Assembly (NCBI GenBank): GCA_913060515.1
Contig: CAJXRZ010000030.1
Span: 1-64,000 of the forward strand
Origin: an uncultured Pseudomonadota bacterium
GTDB lineage: Bacteria > Myxococcota_A > UBA796 > CAJQPC01
Direction: 5' to 3'
Length of the DNA stretch: 64,000 nucleotides
Every line of letters starts with the position of its first letter. The first letter of the stretch is position 1. Made by a program: the position numbers and the translations under genes. Positions 18,211 through 27,354 of the stretch are shown piece after piece. A model generated the notes under the pieces. That model ran no database searches. It was not told the DNA's origin and saw only the letters and a program-made list of their open reading frames with translations.

Positions 18211-19377
18211 CTACCAGCCCACGCGGATCCAAGCGGAGACCGGCACGTCCCAACCGGCCTGTAGGCGCCAATCAAGCCCTGCCTGCGCGCCCAGAGAGAG
18301 CTGCTGGCTCAGGGCATAATCGACCTTAATGCTGCTGGAGACGACCACATCCTGGTAGGCCAGACCCCGCGCTTGCTCCCATCTCACGCTGCCCTGACTG
18401 GTGAGCTGGGTGCGCTTGCCTGGGGCCACGCCGTAGCGCAGAGAGGCCCGGTGGAAGTGCAGGTAGGGGGCATACCAAGAGTCTTCCAGGTCCTTCTCGT
18501 AGGCCAGACGCAGGCTCTGGGTCCGTGTTGGCTTCCAGATGCCGGCGACCTTGACGGTCACTCCATCCAGGGGCGTGGTCGACATCACACCGCCGTCCCG
18601 CAGCTGGGCAAAGCCGGCGGCCACGTTGATGACCAAGGGGTAGTTCACCCGGCCGTAGATGCCGGCGTTGGCTCTCCAACCCCAACCCGGGAGCTGGGCT
18701 CCGGTCCAAGCGTAGCCTTCGATCTGGCCGTTCACGACCAGCTCAGTTCGTGGGAAGAAGGCCCACTTGGCCTGCAGGTCCCCGCCCCCGGACAGGCGCG
18801 TGATGCTGCTGGTCGGCACCAAGTAGTTCGGTCCAACCGTCACGTTGTGCTGCTCAACCTCCCCACGGCCTAAGAGCGCGATGGAGAGCGCCCCACGACC
18901 CGGCTGGTAGCGCACACCGGCTTGGGTCAGAGTGTTCTGCCGCACCGCGAGGCCCTTCCCGCTGGCCCCAGCCAGAGAGCTGGGCGCGAGGGTGTGGGCT
19001 CGCCCGGCTTGCTCACGGATCACCACGCTTAGGGGCTTGTCCGGCCGCAAGAGAAGCTCGCCTTTCAGGTTCAGGTCCGTTCGGGAGAGCTGCCAGGCCG
19101 ACACGTCGTCGCCGACCACAAAGAGCACCTGCCGCCTGGCCGCTTGGCCCGCCAGATTCAAGGCGAACTCAGGGGTCTGCCAGCGAAGGGTCAGCCCTGG
19201 ACGCAACAGAGCGCCGGCTGCAGGTTTGGGGTTGCCTGGGGTTCGGTACACGTTCGGCGTAAACGAGGCCCCCAAGTCCACGTAAGGAGCCACCTCCAGG
19301 CCCTTTGCGCGTATTCCATCTAGGTCTTGGCCAGCGGGGTCCTGGCCCAGGGCGATGCTCGAGAGCAGCAGCAGCAT
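18211..19377 (-). CDS. Outer-membrane barrel protein
   Basis: 388 residues if ATG 19377 is used (CGGAG six bases upstream; a GTG at 19383 is also possible). Signal MLLLLSSIALGQ has no basic residue. Throughout, alternating beta-strands (PGLTLRWQTPEFALNLAGQ, RTDLNLKGELLLRP, SQLSLGAQAGLDWRLQAG) and a terminal Trp (WIRVGW) point to a porin-sized barrel of 16-18 strands. It follows cobS by 51 bases on the same strand and could be cotranscribed, but nothing ties it to cobalamin. Confidence 0.8.
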   Translation of the reverse strand: MLLLLSSIALGQDPAGQDLDGIRAKGLEVAPYVDLGASFTPNVYRTPGNPKPAAGALLRPGLTLRWQTPEFALNLAGQAARRQVLFVVGDDVSAWQLSRTDLNLKGELLLRPDKPLSVVIREQAGRAHTLAPSSLAGASGKGLAVRQNTLTQAGVRYQPGRGALSIALLGRGEVEQHNVTVGPNYLVPTSSITRLSGGGDLQAKWAFFPRTELVVNGQIEGYAWTGAQLPGWGWRANAGIYGRVNYPLVINVAAGFAQLRDGGVMSTTPLDGVTVKVAGIWKPTRTQSLRLAYEKDLEDSWYAPYLHFHRASLRYGVAPGKRTQLTSQGSVRWEQARGLAYQDVVVSSSIKVDYALSQQLSLGAQAGLDWRLQAGWDVPVSAWIRVGW

Positions 19378-19428
19378 TTGCACTCCGGTCCTTGGGTCTG
19401 ACCCCCGAGAAGGCCAAGACCGCTACGT

Positions 19429-20178
19429 TCAGTGCCAGATAGCCGTGAGCAGGAGCATCGTGAGCAGCTCTCCCGCGATGCAGACGGCGCCCAAAGCATC
19501 GCCAGTCACGCCGCCCAATTGTGCGCGGTAAAGGCGTACAAAGCCCACAACCAGAGCCACGGAGAGCGGCACCACGAGCAGCCCCCACCAGCCAGCGGCC
19601 GCTAAGGCGATCACCGTACAGATCCCCGCGCTGAGACCGACCCGTCGCCAGTCCAGACCGGCCATCAGGTCTCCCGCGACCCCCTCTGCTCGCGCATAAG
19701 GCAACACCCGCATCACCGGCAGCATCACCGTGCGTCCCACAGCGTGGGCCAGGACCAGGGCCGGAACCCACTTGCCCAGAGGCAGCTCCCAGAGGCATGC
19801 CGCACGCATGGCGGTGAGCAGAATCAAGGTCAAGGCTCCGTAGGCCCCCACCGAGCTGTCTTTCATGATGCGCAAGCGGGAGACGATGTCTCGCCCACCA
19901 CCCAGCCCGTCGGCCACATCTGCCGCGGCGTCATCGTGTAGGGCACCGGTGAACAAGGCCTCGGCGGCCAAGACAAGGACCACCCCTACAGCTGGGGCGA
20001 TGGCCTTTACGCCCAGAACCCCCAGACCGGCCAGCGCCAGGCCAATCCCAGCGCCCACCAGGGGGTACCAAGGCACCGACTCCAGCAGGTCACCTTCTTC
20101 GTAGTCCAGGTCAGCCAAGGGCAGGCGCGTGAGCAGCTGCAGGGCCGTACCCAGACCGTGGAGCGGGCCCCAGCGCAT
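19429..20178 (-). CDS. cobS: Adenosylcobinamide-GDP ribazoletransferase
   Basis: Last step of the nucleotide-loop pathway: joins alpha-ribazole to adenosylcobinamide-GDP at the inner membrane. 249 residues with about six hydrophobic helices. Family blocks: LLTRLPL, VPWYPLVGAGIG, ALHDDAAADVADGLGGG with the metal-binding acidic cluster, and GGVTGDALGA. The usual sequence reads LHxDGxADTADG, so the DDAAADVADG form is a slight variant that keeps the aspartates. Start overlaps the cobU stop (TGATG). Confidence 0.95.
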   Translation of the reverse strand: MRWGPLHGLGTALQLLTRLPLADLDYEEGDLLESVPWYPLVGAGIGLALAGLGVLGVKAIAPAVGVVLVLAAEALFTGALHDDAAADVADGLGGGRDIVSRLRIMKDSSVGAYGALTLILLTAMRAACLWELPLGKWVPALVLAHAVGRTVMLPVMRVLPYARAEGVAGDLMAGLDWRRVGLSAGICTVIALAAAGWWGLLVVPLSVALVVGFVRLYRAQLGGVTGDALGAVCIAGELLTMLLLTAIWH

Positions 20179-20684
20179 CAGCCCTTCATCCGGATCTGAA
20201 GGCCTGCGCAGCAGAGCTCAACCCGGTCGGCCTGCGCAGCGACCGCTTGAGCGAGCCACCCTGCGTGGTCGCGGAAACGGCGGGCCAGCGCGTTCATGGG
20301 CACGATGCCAAAGCCGACCTCGTTCGTGACAAAGATGATGGGATTTGGAGCGTCCACCATGGCTTGAACAAGGGCTGCAACTGCGGCGTGCACAGGCTCC
20401 TCATCCTCATGGGTGTGAAGCAGGTTGGACATCCACAAGGTCAGGCAGTCCACCAAGACCACCTTGCCCGGCTGATGCAGCAAGGGCGCGATGTTCAGCG
20501 GCTCTTCAATGGTCTGCCAGCTCTGATCGCGCTCCCCCTTGTGCCGCTCTATGCGCTCGCTCATCTCCTCGTCCCAGGCCTGCCCGGTCGCAAGATAGAT
20601 CCGTTGCTTCCCCAGACTCGTTGAGAGTTCCATGGCCCGACGGGTCTTGCCGCTGCGCACGCCACCTGTAATCAAAGCTTTCAT
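20178..20684 (-). CDS. cobU: Adenosylcobinamide kinase / guanylyltransferase
   Basis: Phosphorylates adenosylcobinamide and transfers GMP to it, making the substrate for CobS. 168 residues. P-loop TGGVRSGKTRRAM at the N-terminus, the guanylylated His within ERHKGERDQSWQTIEEP, VVLVDCLTLWMSNLL, and FVTNEVGFGIVPMNALARRFRD. All motifs needed for both activities are present. Divergent from the bluB-cobT fusion, with only 47 bases between the starts. Confidence 0.96.
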   Translation of the reverse strand: MKALITGGVRSGKTRRAMELSTSLGKQRIYLATGQAWDEEMSERIERHKGERDQSWQTIEEPLNIAPLLHQPGKVVLVDCLTLWMSNLLHTHEDEEPVHAAVAALVQAMVDAPNPIIFVTNEVGFGIVPMNALARRFRDHAGWLAQAVAAQADRVELCCAGLQIRMKG

Positions 20685-20731
20685 CAGGAGTCAGTATCCG
20701 CTATCGGAAGACCCCGTTGTCGGAGGGCACC

Positions 20732-22453
20732 GTGTCGCTGAACCGCTACGCCTTTGCTGCCAACGACCTGGACGCGGTCTACAGCGCCATCTTCGGTAGA
20801 CGAGATACCCGCTCCTACCGGCCCGAAGCGCTGCCCGAGGCCTTGGTCTGGAAGATCCTTGGTGCGGCCCATGCTGCGCCGAGCGTCGGCTTTATGCAGC
20901 CTTGGAACTTCATTCTCATCCAAGATCTTGCCCGACGCCAAGCTCTACTGGAGCACTTCAAAGAGGTCTCCACCGAGGCCGCGAAGAGATTCAAGGACGA
21001 CCGCAACCTGCGCTACCGGGCCCTGAAGCTTCAAGGCATCATGGATGCCCCCCTCAACCTCCTGGTCACCTGCGACCGGGGCCGAGATGGCCCCCACGTC
21101 CTGGGGCGCAGCGTGCAGCGGGACACGGACATCTACTCCACCTGCCTGGCGATCCAGAACCTCTGGCTGGCGGCACACGCCGAAGGCGTCGGGGTGGGCT
21201 GGATGAGCATCGCCGAGCCTGCCGAGCTTCAACGGGCCTTTGGCCTGCCAGAGCAAGTCCTTCCAGTCGCCTACCTGACCCTGGGTTGGCCGGTGGAGAT
21301 CCCCAAGACACCGCTGCTGGAGCGCGTGGGCTGGAAGAAGCGCATGCCCCTGGAGGAGCTGGTCTTCAGCGAGCAGTGGGGCGTGGCGGCACCGGCACCA
21401 CAACAACCCGAGGCACCCGAGGTCTTGCCTCCAGCCCAAGCCCAGGCCCTGGCCGCCGAGCGCCGCAAGCACCTGACACGCCCCTCCGGCTCTCTGGGTC
21501 GCTTGGAGCAGGTGGTCGCACGCATGGTGGGGATTCAGGGAGGCAGGAGAGCACGCATCGAGCGCAAGGCCCTGCTCCTGCTGGCCGGAGACCACGGCGT
21601 GACGGTGGAAGGTGTGAGCGCCTACCGCCGCGAGGTCACCGCAAAGATGGTCTACCAGTTCGTCGCAGGAGGAGCCGCGGTGTGCGCCATCAGCCGTCAG
21701 GCCGGCTTGCCCATCGTGGTCGCGGACCTGGGCGTAGACCACGACTTCGGCGTGGCCACGGGCATCGAGAAGCGCAAGGTGGTCTCCGGAACGCAGAACA
21801 TCGCAACGGCACCCGCGATGAGCGCTGAACAGTGCGCCCAAGCCCTGCAGACCGGGCGTGATTTGGTCGCAGAGATGGGCCGGATGGACCTCCTGGCCCT
21901 CGGTGAGATGGGCATCGGCAACTCCACCATCGCCAGCGCCATGGTGGCAGCCCTCTTGGACATGCCCGCCGCCGATGTGGTGGGCATCGGCACCGGCGTT
22001 GGGCCACGTACGCGCCACCACAAGGCCCAGGTCATCGAACGCGCCCTGGCCCGTCACGGCGCAGACCGCACGCCCATGGGCATCCTGGCCTCGCTGGGGG
22101 GAGCCGAGCTGGCGGGTTTGGTGGGCGCCATCCAGGCTTGCGCCCAGGCCAGGATCCCCGTGGTCTTGGATGGCTTCATCACCGGAGCTGCCGCCCTCTG
22201 TGCCGCCCGAATCGACCCCTCGGTCTGCGAGGTGCTCATCGCCGGCCACCGCAGTCCGGAGCCTGGGCACCGCTTCGTCCTGGACGCACTGGGGCTCGCG
22301 CCCCTCCTGGAGCTGGATCTGCGCCTGGGAGAAGGGTCCGGAGCAGCCTTGGCGACCCAGATGTTGCTCACCGCCGCGCGCATCGACTTGGAGATGTGTA
22401 CCTTTGAGGAGGCGGGCATAGAACACCCCGAGAACCCGGAGGCGAAACAGTGA
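20732..22453 (+). CDS. bluB-cobT: BluB-CobT fusion: DMB synthase and phosphoribosyltransferase
   Basis: 573 residues from GTG 20732 (GGAGGG five bases upstream; an in-frame TTG at 20717 is possible). Residues about 1-215 are BluB, which breaks down FMNH2 with oxygen to 5,6-dimethylbenzimidazole: FGRRDTRSYRPEALP, AAPSVGFMQPWNF and GVGVGWMSI. A short Pro/Ala linker leads to CobT (about 230-560), which makes alpha-ribazole phosphate: RPSGSLGRLE, LAGDHGVTVEGVSAY, LGEMGIGNST, GTGVG and catalytic Glu534 in LGEGSG. The fusion makes and uses DMB in one chain. Its stop overlaps the next start (GTGA). Confidence 0.96.
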   Translation: MSLNRYAFAANDLDAVYSAIFGRRDTRSYRPEALPEALVWKILGAAHAAPSVGFMQPWNFILIQDLARRQALLEHFKEVSTEAAKRFKDDRNLRYRALKLQGIMDAPLNLLVTCDRGRDGPHVLGRSVQRDTDIYSTCLAIQNLWLAAHAEGVGVGWMSIAEPAELQRAFGLPEQVLPVAYLTLGWPVEIPKTPLLERVGWKKRMPLEELVFSEQWGVAAPAPQQPEAPEVLPPAQAQALAAERRKHLTRPSGSLGRLEQVVARMVGIQGGRRARIERKALLLLAGDHGVTVEGVSAYRREVTAKMVYQFVAGGAAVCAISRQAGLPIVVADLGVDHDFGVATGIEKRKVVSGTQNIATAPAMSAEQCAQALQTGRDLVAEMGRMDLLALGEMGIGNSTIASAMVAALLDMPAADVVGIGTGVGPRTRHHKAQVIERALARHGADRTPMGILASLGGAELAGLVGAIQACAQARIPVVLDGFITGAAALCAARIDPSVCEVLIAGHRSPEPGHRFVLDALGLAPLLELDLRLGEGSGAALATQMLLTAARIDLEMCTFEEAGIEHPENPEAKQ

Positions 22454-23490
22454 TTCTGCTCTTGTTGGCGTGCAGCAGTCAGTGTGAGGTCGATCAAGAC
22501 CTGGACTACAGCCAAGACGAACACTGGATTTGCAAGCCAGGCCGCGCCGACTTGTGCTCCGATGCACTGCCCGGCGTGAACGTCGAGAGCGACGGCTCCA
22601 TCAGCGACTTTGAGGTGGCGGAGTCCCAGGAGCACGGCGTGGACTGCTTCTTCGTCTACCCGACCATGGACCTGCGTCTTCGCCTGGACTTGGACACCGA
22701 TCTGGAGGAGCCCGAGGGCCCTGAGACCGCCGTTCGCGCCCAGTTCGCCCACTTTCGCCAGGTCTGCAACACCTGGAGCCCGGTGTACCGCCAGGCCACC
22801 ATCGGCACCTACTTCAAAGACGAAGACCGGGCAGAGGCCTGCTTTGACACCGCCTACTCCGACATTGAAGATGCCTGGACCCAGTACCTGAGCGAGTCGG
22901 ACAAGCCCTTCGTGCTCATCGGTCACTCCCAGGGTGCACAGCATGGCTACGAGCTGATCCGCGAGCAGATCTCCGCGGACCCCGAGCTCCAAGCCCGCTT
23001 GGTCGCGGCCTACCCCATCGGGGCCCCTGTGGCCGACGAGAGCCCCCTGCCCACCTGCCAAGAAGACGCCGAGTGGGGCTGCCAGCTCCCCTACCGCAGC
23101 TACGCAGAAGGCAACGATATGCCCGACTTCTCCGGTGGCGAGGATCTGGAGTGTGTGCACCCCGATGAACCCGAGGCCGAAGGCTGGGCTCCCCTGGCGC
23201 GCGTGATGCTCTTGGCTGACAAGCAGCTGGAGTTGCCTGAGCGTCTGGAGCCCGACCCCGAGCTCTTCTTGGCCTACGACAACGCCTTTGAAGCCCGCTG
23301 CGTCACCGAGGGCAGCTTGAGCGCCCTGGAGGTGCGCTGGTCCGCCGACGATGCACGAATCGCGCCCTACGACCCGGACACCCGGGACATCCGCGGCAAC
23401 ACAGGCACGCACATCCTGGACATGAGCTTTGGCCAATACGGCCTGATGGCCGACATCCAGAGGCGCAGCGCGAACCTGGCGGAGCAGTGA
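22450..23490 (+). CDS. DUF3089 alpha/beta-hydrolase lipoprotein, copy 1
   Basis: 346 residues. Export signal is only MILLLLAC (Cys8), without basic residues. DUF3089 features: DCFFVYPTMD, VYRQATIGTYF, AYSDIEDAW and nucleophile elbow GHSQG within PFVLIGHSQGAQHG, so a Ser esterase or lipase is expected; the C-terminal GNTGTHILDMSFG holds a candidate catalytic His. GTG start overlaps the bluB-cobT stop by four bases, with GGAGG inside the upstream gene. Tandem paralogue of the next gene. Substrate unknown. Confidence 0.9.
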   Translation: MILLLLACSSQCEVDQDLDYSQDEHWICKPGRADLCSDALPGVNVESDGSISDFEVAESQEHGVDCFFVYPTMDLRLRLDLDTDLEEPEGPETAVRAQFAHFRQVCNTWSPVYRQATIGTYFKDEDRAEACFDTAYSDIEDAWTQYLSESDKPFVLIGHSQGAQHGYELIREQISADPELQARLVAAYPIGAPVADESPLPTCQEDAEWGCQLPYRSYAEGNDMPDFSGGEDLECVHPDEPEAEGWAPLARVMLLADKQLELPERLEPDPELFLAYDNAFEARCVTEGSLSALEVRWSADDARIAPYDPDTRDIRGNTGTHILDMSFGQYGLMADIQRRSANLAEQ

Positions 23491-24500
23491 TCTGGCTGCT
23501 GCTGGCCCTCTCGGGCGGCGGCACCCTGGACTACAGCGATCCGGCGATGTGGCTGATTCAACCCGGACAGCCTGAAGAAGCTGACCTCTGGGACGCCACG
23601 GTGCAGGTGAGCGTAGATGGCCAGCTCCAGGTCTTGGCACCTGAGCAGACTGCAGCCGTGGACTGCTTCTACGTCTACCCCACCGTCGACATGGCTCTGC
23701 AGCCCGGCCAGCACACGGACTTGGAGGCGCTCTCCGACCCCGAACGCATCACCCGTTGGCAGGCCCTTGGCTTGGCTTCGGCCTGTACCCTGTGGGTTCC
23801 AAAGTACCGTCAGGCCACCATCGGCAGCTTCGCCAGCCCCAAAGGCAAGCCCGCCATCGACGCCGCCTATCAGGACGTGCAAGCGGCCTTTGAGCACTTC
23901 GCCCAGAGCAGCGAGCGCCCCTTTGTGCTGGTCGGTCACTCCCAAGGCTCCGTACACCTCAGTCGCTTGATCGAGGAGCGGATTGCAGCGGATCCTGCCC
24001 TGAGGGCGCGCTTGGTGGTCGCTTGGCTGCCCGGCTCTCCCACGCCCATCACCGAGGCCTTGCCCTCTTGCGAGGACAGCACGAGCTGGGGCTGCACCGT
24101 CAGCTTCCGCAGCTTCCGCGAAGGCAACAAGGTCCCGCCTTTCGCCGGAAAGGATGCCCCCATCGTGTCCTGCCAGAACCCAGCCCGCTTCGCGTCTCCG
24201 GACCCGGTCAGCCAAGACTGGGCTCCTCTGAGCTGGGTGCTGATTCCAAACGTGGGCCCTTGGCAACACATCGATGCCCACCCTGAGGCAGAGTTGGTGC
24301 GCTACGAGGGCCAGTTCGAGGCACGCTGCACAGAGAGCCGCAGGGGCTATGCCGGCCTGGAGCTGCGCTGGACCGGAGCGGGAAAGGGCCCCATTCCCAA
24401 GTGCCACCCCCAGAGCGCGGGCAACTTTGGCACCCATGTCTTGGATCTGGCGATGCTTCAAGGCGAGATGGTCGCGGACATCCAACGGAGGAGCCCATGA
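23487..24500 (+). CDS. DUF3089 alpha/beta-hydrolase, copy 2
   Basis: 337 residues, clearly homologous to copy 1 along its length (DCFYVYPTVD, KYRQATIGSF, AYQDVQAAF, GHSQG, GNFGTHVLDLAM). The signal MIWLLLALSGGG is as short as in copy 1 but has no lipobox Cys, so this copy would be released to the periplasm or stay anchored by the signal. GTG start overlaps the copy 1 stop by four bases (GGAG two bases before). Both copies keep Ser and His, so both are probably active; divergence suggests different substrates. Confidence 0.88.
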   Translation: MIWLLLALSGGGTLDYSDPAMWLIQPGQPEEADLWDATVQVSVDGQLQVLAPEQTAAVDCFYVYPTVDMALQPGQHTDLEALSDPERITRWQALGLASACTLWVPKYRQATIGSFASPKGKPAIDAAYQDVQAAFEHFAQSSERPFVLVGHSQGSVHLSRLIEERIAADPALRARLVVAWLPGSPTPITEALPSCEDSTSWGCTVSFRSFREGNKVPPFAGKDAPIVSCQNPARFASPDPVSQDWAPLSWVLIPNVGPWQHIDAHPEAELVRYEGQFEARCTESRRGYAGLELRWTGAGKGPIPKCHPQSAGNFGTHVLDLAMLQGEMVADIQRRSP

Positions 24501-25297
24501 TCTGGTTCTTGCTCGCATGCGGCCCCAGCACCCAGGAGATCCAGGGCACCGGCACCTGCGCCTGGAACCAGGCCTACCAAGAGCGAGACCGTGCCCAGGC
24601 AGACAGCTTGGAGGAGATCATCGCCGGAGCCGAGGACTGCTACGTGCTGGTGGACCCCTTCGATACGGACACCAAAGATCAGGTCGCTGCTGCCATTCCC
24701 GAGATTCAGGCGCAGAACAACGAGGTGGGCTGCTACATCTCCATCGGCACCTGCGAGGACTGGCGGGCCGACTACGCGCAGATGTCCCCCTTCTGCATCG
24801 ATACGGAGTGGGACGCTTGGGAGGGCGAGTTCTTCATCTCGGATACCGCTGGGGTCCTGGAGCCGATGGGGGCCCGCATCGACGCAGCCGCCGCTCTGGG
24901 CTGCGACTGGGTAGAGTTCGACAACATGGACTGGGCCCAGGACGATGCGTCTCGGGAAGAGATGGGCTTTGGGGTCAGCGCCGAGCAGGGCGCGGCCTAC
25001 GCCGAGCAGGTCTGTCAGCTCACGCACGCGGCCGGCATGAAGTGCATGGCCAAGAGCACCACCTACGGCGACAGCGCGCTCTACGACGGCGGCACCTTCG
25101 AGTCCTTCCCCACGGACATGGACTGGTGGACCCACAGCGAGCTGCAAGCCCTGCTGGACGCGGACAAGCTGGGCCTGGTCATCCACTACAAAGAGTGGGA
25201 CTGCGAGGCGAGCGCCGACAGCTACCGCAGCAGCTACGATCCCAGCCTGAGCTTCCTCTGCGAAGACCGCCGCCTAGACGCCTACCGACGCCTCTGA
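24497..25297 (+). CDS. GH114-like TIM-barrel lipoprotein
   Basis: 266 residues from ATG 24497, overlapping the preceding stop by four bases (GGAGGAG upstream). Signal MIWFLLAC (Cys8). The body matches the glycoside hydrolase 114 / polygalactosaminidase-like fold: VGCYISIGTCEDWRADY, a WEGEFFISD block, ARIDAAAALGCDWVEFDNMD with the acidic pair at the strand end, then FGVSAEQGAAYAEQ. GH114 enzymes cut alpha-1,4-galactosamine polymers; the substrate here is inferred only. Last gene of the four-gene coupled chain that begins with bluB-cobT; convergent with the next gene with three bases between stops. Confidence 0.85.
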   Translation: MIWFLLACGPSTQEIQGTGTCAWNQAYQERDRAQADSLEEIIAGAEDCYVLVDPFDTDTKDQVAAAIPEIQAQNNEVGCYISIGTCEDWRADYAQMSPFCIDTEWDAWEGEFFISDTAGVLEPMGARIDAAAALGCDWVEFDNMDWAQDDASREEMGFGVSAEQGAAYAEQVCQLTHAAGMKCMAKSTTYGDSALYDGGTFESFPTDMDWWTHSELQALLDADKLGLVIHYKEWDCEASADSYRSSYDPSLSFLCEDRRLDAYRRL

Positions 25298-25300
25298 GCC

Positions 25301-26254
25301 CTACTTGGACGCGCTCAGCCCCACACCGCACTGGGTGCTCACGCCGGTCCCCCGCACGAGCTGGATGCTGTCGGCGTGCTGGATGACGGGCACCTGAAGG
25401 GCCAAGCCGCAGCCCAAACGCTTGTGCACCTGCACCGTCGCCACGCCGTTGACGGAGAGCTCTTGGCGGGCGCCACTGCGCAGAATCTCCGCCGAGCTCT
25501 CCTCTTCGTCAGCGACGATTCGGTTCTGGGTGTGCGCTGCCCCCTGAAGGGTGCCTCCCAGCATCAGGCGCCGCTGCTTGCCGACCGCGTGCAGTCCGCC
25601 AGCACCCACGCTGAAGTCCTGGCCCCACCAGATCTGATCCGAGGTCCAGCCAATGGGCTGGCTCAGGCCCGCGCTCACAATCAGGGTGTTTCGGCCCGCC
25701 TCCAGGCGCGCTGCCCCGCTGGCGCTCAAGGCAAAGGTGCCCATGCCAAGCGAGATGCGTGAGTCGCTGGTGAACACCATGGCCTCGCCCGCATCGGAGG
25801 TGAGCACCGTGGTCACGCTGTAGCTGCTCTCCTGACGGTAGAGCCCTGTTGGCGCGCTCACGCCGGCTTGAAGGTCCACACTCCAGGGGCCTTTCTTGGG
25901 GCCAAGGGACTGGGCCACGGCGAGGTTCAGGTCCCCAAGCCCCCGGTCTTGGCTGCCGTCACCGTAGAAGACCTGTCCCACCGGCAAGGCCACCACAAAG
26001 GCTGTCTGGCTCTTGATGCGCAGGCCCACGCTGGGGGTCAAGGTACCCAGCATCGCCCCTTGCGCCAGCTTCTGCGCCCGCAGGTCGCCCTCCCAGAGCA
26101 CCCGAGTGAATCGGTCCAAGCTGCTGCTCAGCCCCAGCTCGGCACGGGGCAAGGGCACAGCCAAGCTGGCCGCGGTGGCCCCTGGACTGGCCCCAACCCG
26201 CGTGACGACGCTGTCGTGGTGGGCAAAGCTCAGGGTGCTGAGGAGGAGAATCAC
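25301..26254 (-). CDS. Outer-membrane barrel, third gene of the MbnP/MbnH operon
   Basis: 317 residues. Signal MILLLSTLSFA, cleaved before HHDS, so the mature N-terminus would start with two His residues that might bind metal. Strand-rich sequence (SVGLRIKSQTAFVVALPVGQV, GLGDLNLAVAQSL, WSVDLQAGVSAPTGLYR) resembles transporter-type barrels of the phenol-degradation MetA/FadL-like kind. GTG start overlaps the mbnH stop by four bases. Probably the outer-membrane partner of the copper-linked pair (inference). Confidence 0.8.
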   Translation of the reverse strand: MILLLSTLSFAHHDSVVTRVGASPGATAASLAVPLPRAELGLSSSLDRFTRVLWEGDLRAQKLAQGAMLGTLTPSVGLRIKSQTAFVVALPVGQVFYGDGSQDRGLGDLNLAVAQSLGPKKGPWSVDLQAGVSAPTGLYRQESSYSVTTVLTSDAGEAMVFTSDSRISLGMGTFALSASGAARLEAGRNTLIVSAGLSQPIGWTSDQIWWGQDFSVGAGGLHAVGKQRRLMLGGTLQGAAHTQNRIVADEEESSAEILRSGARQELSVNGVATVQVHKRLGCGLALQVPVIQHADSIQLVRGTGVSTQCGVGLSASK

Positions 26255-27354
26255 TTGAAGGGATCGGAGAGCGCAGGGTCGGTCAGGAAGTCCTCATCGG
26301 TGAGGGCCTCCAAGAACTCAACCAGATCTGCCCGCTCTTGGTCCGTCAGCTCAAACCCGGCGACCAAACCGCTCTTCAGTGGACTCTCTGCGCCGTCCCC
26401 TGCGTACTCGCCGCTCTCGATGAGCCGTCCACCGCGCTCATAGAAGCGGATGACCTCGTCCAAGGTCTCCATGCTGCCATCGTGCATGTAGGGCCCCGTG
26501 ACCTGGACGTTTCGCAGGCTGGGCGCCCGGAACTTGCCCATGTCGGCGGGGTCGGCCGTGATCTCGTACAAGCCGGTGTTGTTCGGTGGGTATGCACCCT
26601 GCCCGTCCACGTTGTAGAGCCCCGTGTTCTGGAAGAAGCTGGCATCAAAGACGGTGCCTGCGTGCACGCTGGCCTCGCTGAAGTTGAAGCCCCCGTGGCA
26701 GTGGTGGCACTCCAACTCCTCCGAGTAGAACAGAGAGAGTCCGCGGATCTGAGCGGTGCTCAACGCCGCCGCATTGCCTTGGTAGTTGAACTGATCGAAG
26801 GGGGAGTTCCCGGAGATCAAGATGCGGGTGAAGCTGGCGATGGCCTGGATGGTGCGCTCCCAGGTCACCGGGTCAACGTCGTCTGGAAAGGCGGCTTGAA
26901 AGCGGGCCAGCATCTCGGGGTCTTCCGCCAAGCGCACCAAGATCTCATCCCGGTAGGCCCCGGCTCCCAGCTCCACCGGCTCCTCGCCAAAGAGCGGCAG
27001 CAGGAGCTGCCCTTCGATCTCGGTCAGGATGGGGTTGGCCCAGGTCAAGGTGGCGTTGTAGCCCACATTGCTCAGGCCGTTGGCGTTGCGTGGATGCAGC
27101 TCACCGGTGCTGCCCTCGCCCACCGTGCGGCCGTCGGTGAAGGCCAGCTCCTGCTCATGACAGGAGCCACAGGACTGGGTCTCGTTTCCCGAGAGGCGCA
27201 CATCGTAGAAGAGGTAGCGGCCCAGCTCGATCTTCTCGGCCGTCAGGGGGTTGTCCGCCGGCACACGCAGCTCCGGAAAGCCCTCGGGGTAGACGATGGC
27301 CGGGACCTCCTCCGCAGGACCGTCGCAGGCCAGTGCCAGCAGAGCCCAGATCAC
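26251..27354 (-). CDS. mbnH: MbnH-family di-heme enzyme (CcpA/MauG-like)
   Basis: 367 residues. Very short lipoprotein signal MIWALLALAC (Cys10). Two c-heme motifs, CGSCH (with ELAFTDGRTVGEG after it, as in di-heme peroxidases) and CHHCH, plus the KFRAPSLRNVQVTGPYMHDGS block with axial His and Met candidates. MbnH enzymes use a bis-Fe(IV) state to convert a Trp of partner MbnP to kynurenine; the partner gene is next door and overlaps by four bases. In family databases this is the metallo-mystery pair di-heme enzyme named after a Myxococcus protein. Confidence 0.93.
   Translation of the reverse strand: MIWALLALACDGPAEEVPAIVYPEGFPELRVPADNPLTAEKIELGRYLFYDVRLSGNETQSCGSCHEQELAFTDGRTVGEGSTGELHPRNANGLSNVGYNATLTWANPILTEIEGQLLLPLFGEEPVELGAGAYRDEILVRLAEDPEMLARFQAAFPDDVDPVTWERTIQAIASFTRILISGNSPFDQFNYQGNAAALSTAQIRGLSLFYSEELECHHCHGGFNFSEASVHAGTVFDASFFQNTGLYNVDGQGAYPPNNTGLYEITADPADMGKFRAPSLRNVQVTGPYMHDGSMETLDEVIRFYERGGRLIESGEYAGDGAESPLKSGLVAGFELTDQERADLVEFLEALTDEDFLTDPALSDPFK

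Noticed and set aside
20685-20731. Cobalamin riboswitch between cobU and bluB-cobT
   Set aside because: Only 47 bases are available and no B12-box-like sequence is present.
20945-23640. Long minus-strand frames opposite bluB-cobT and DUF3089
   Set aside because: Shadow frames; the plus strand has overlapping starts and stops and conserved motifs over the whole length.
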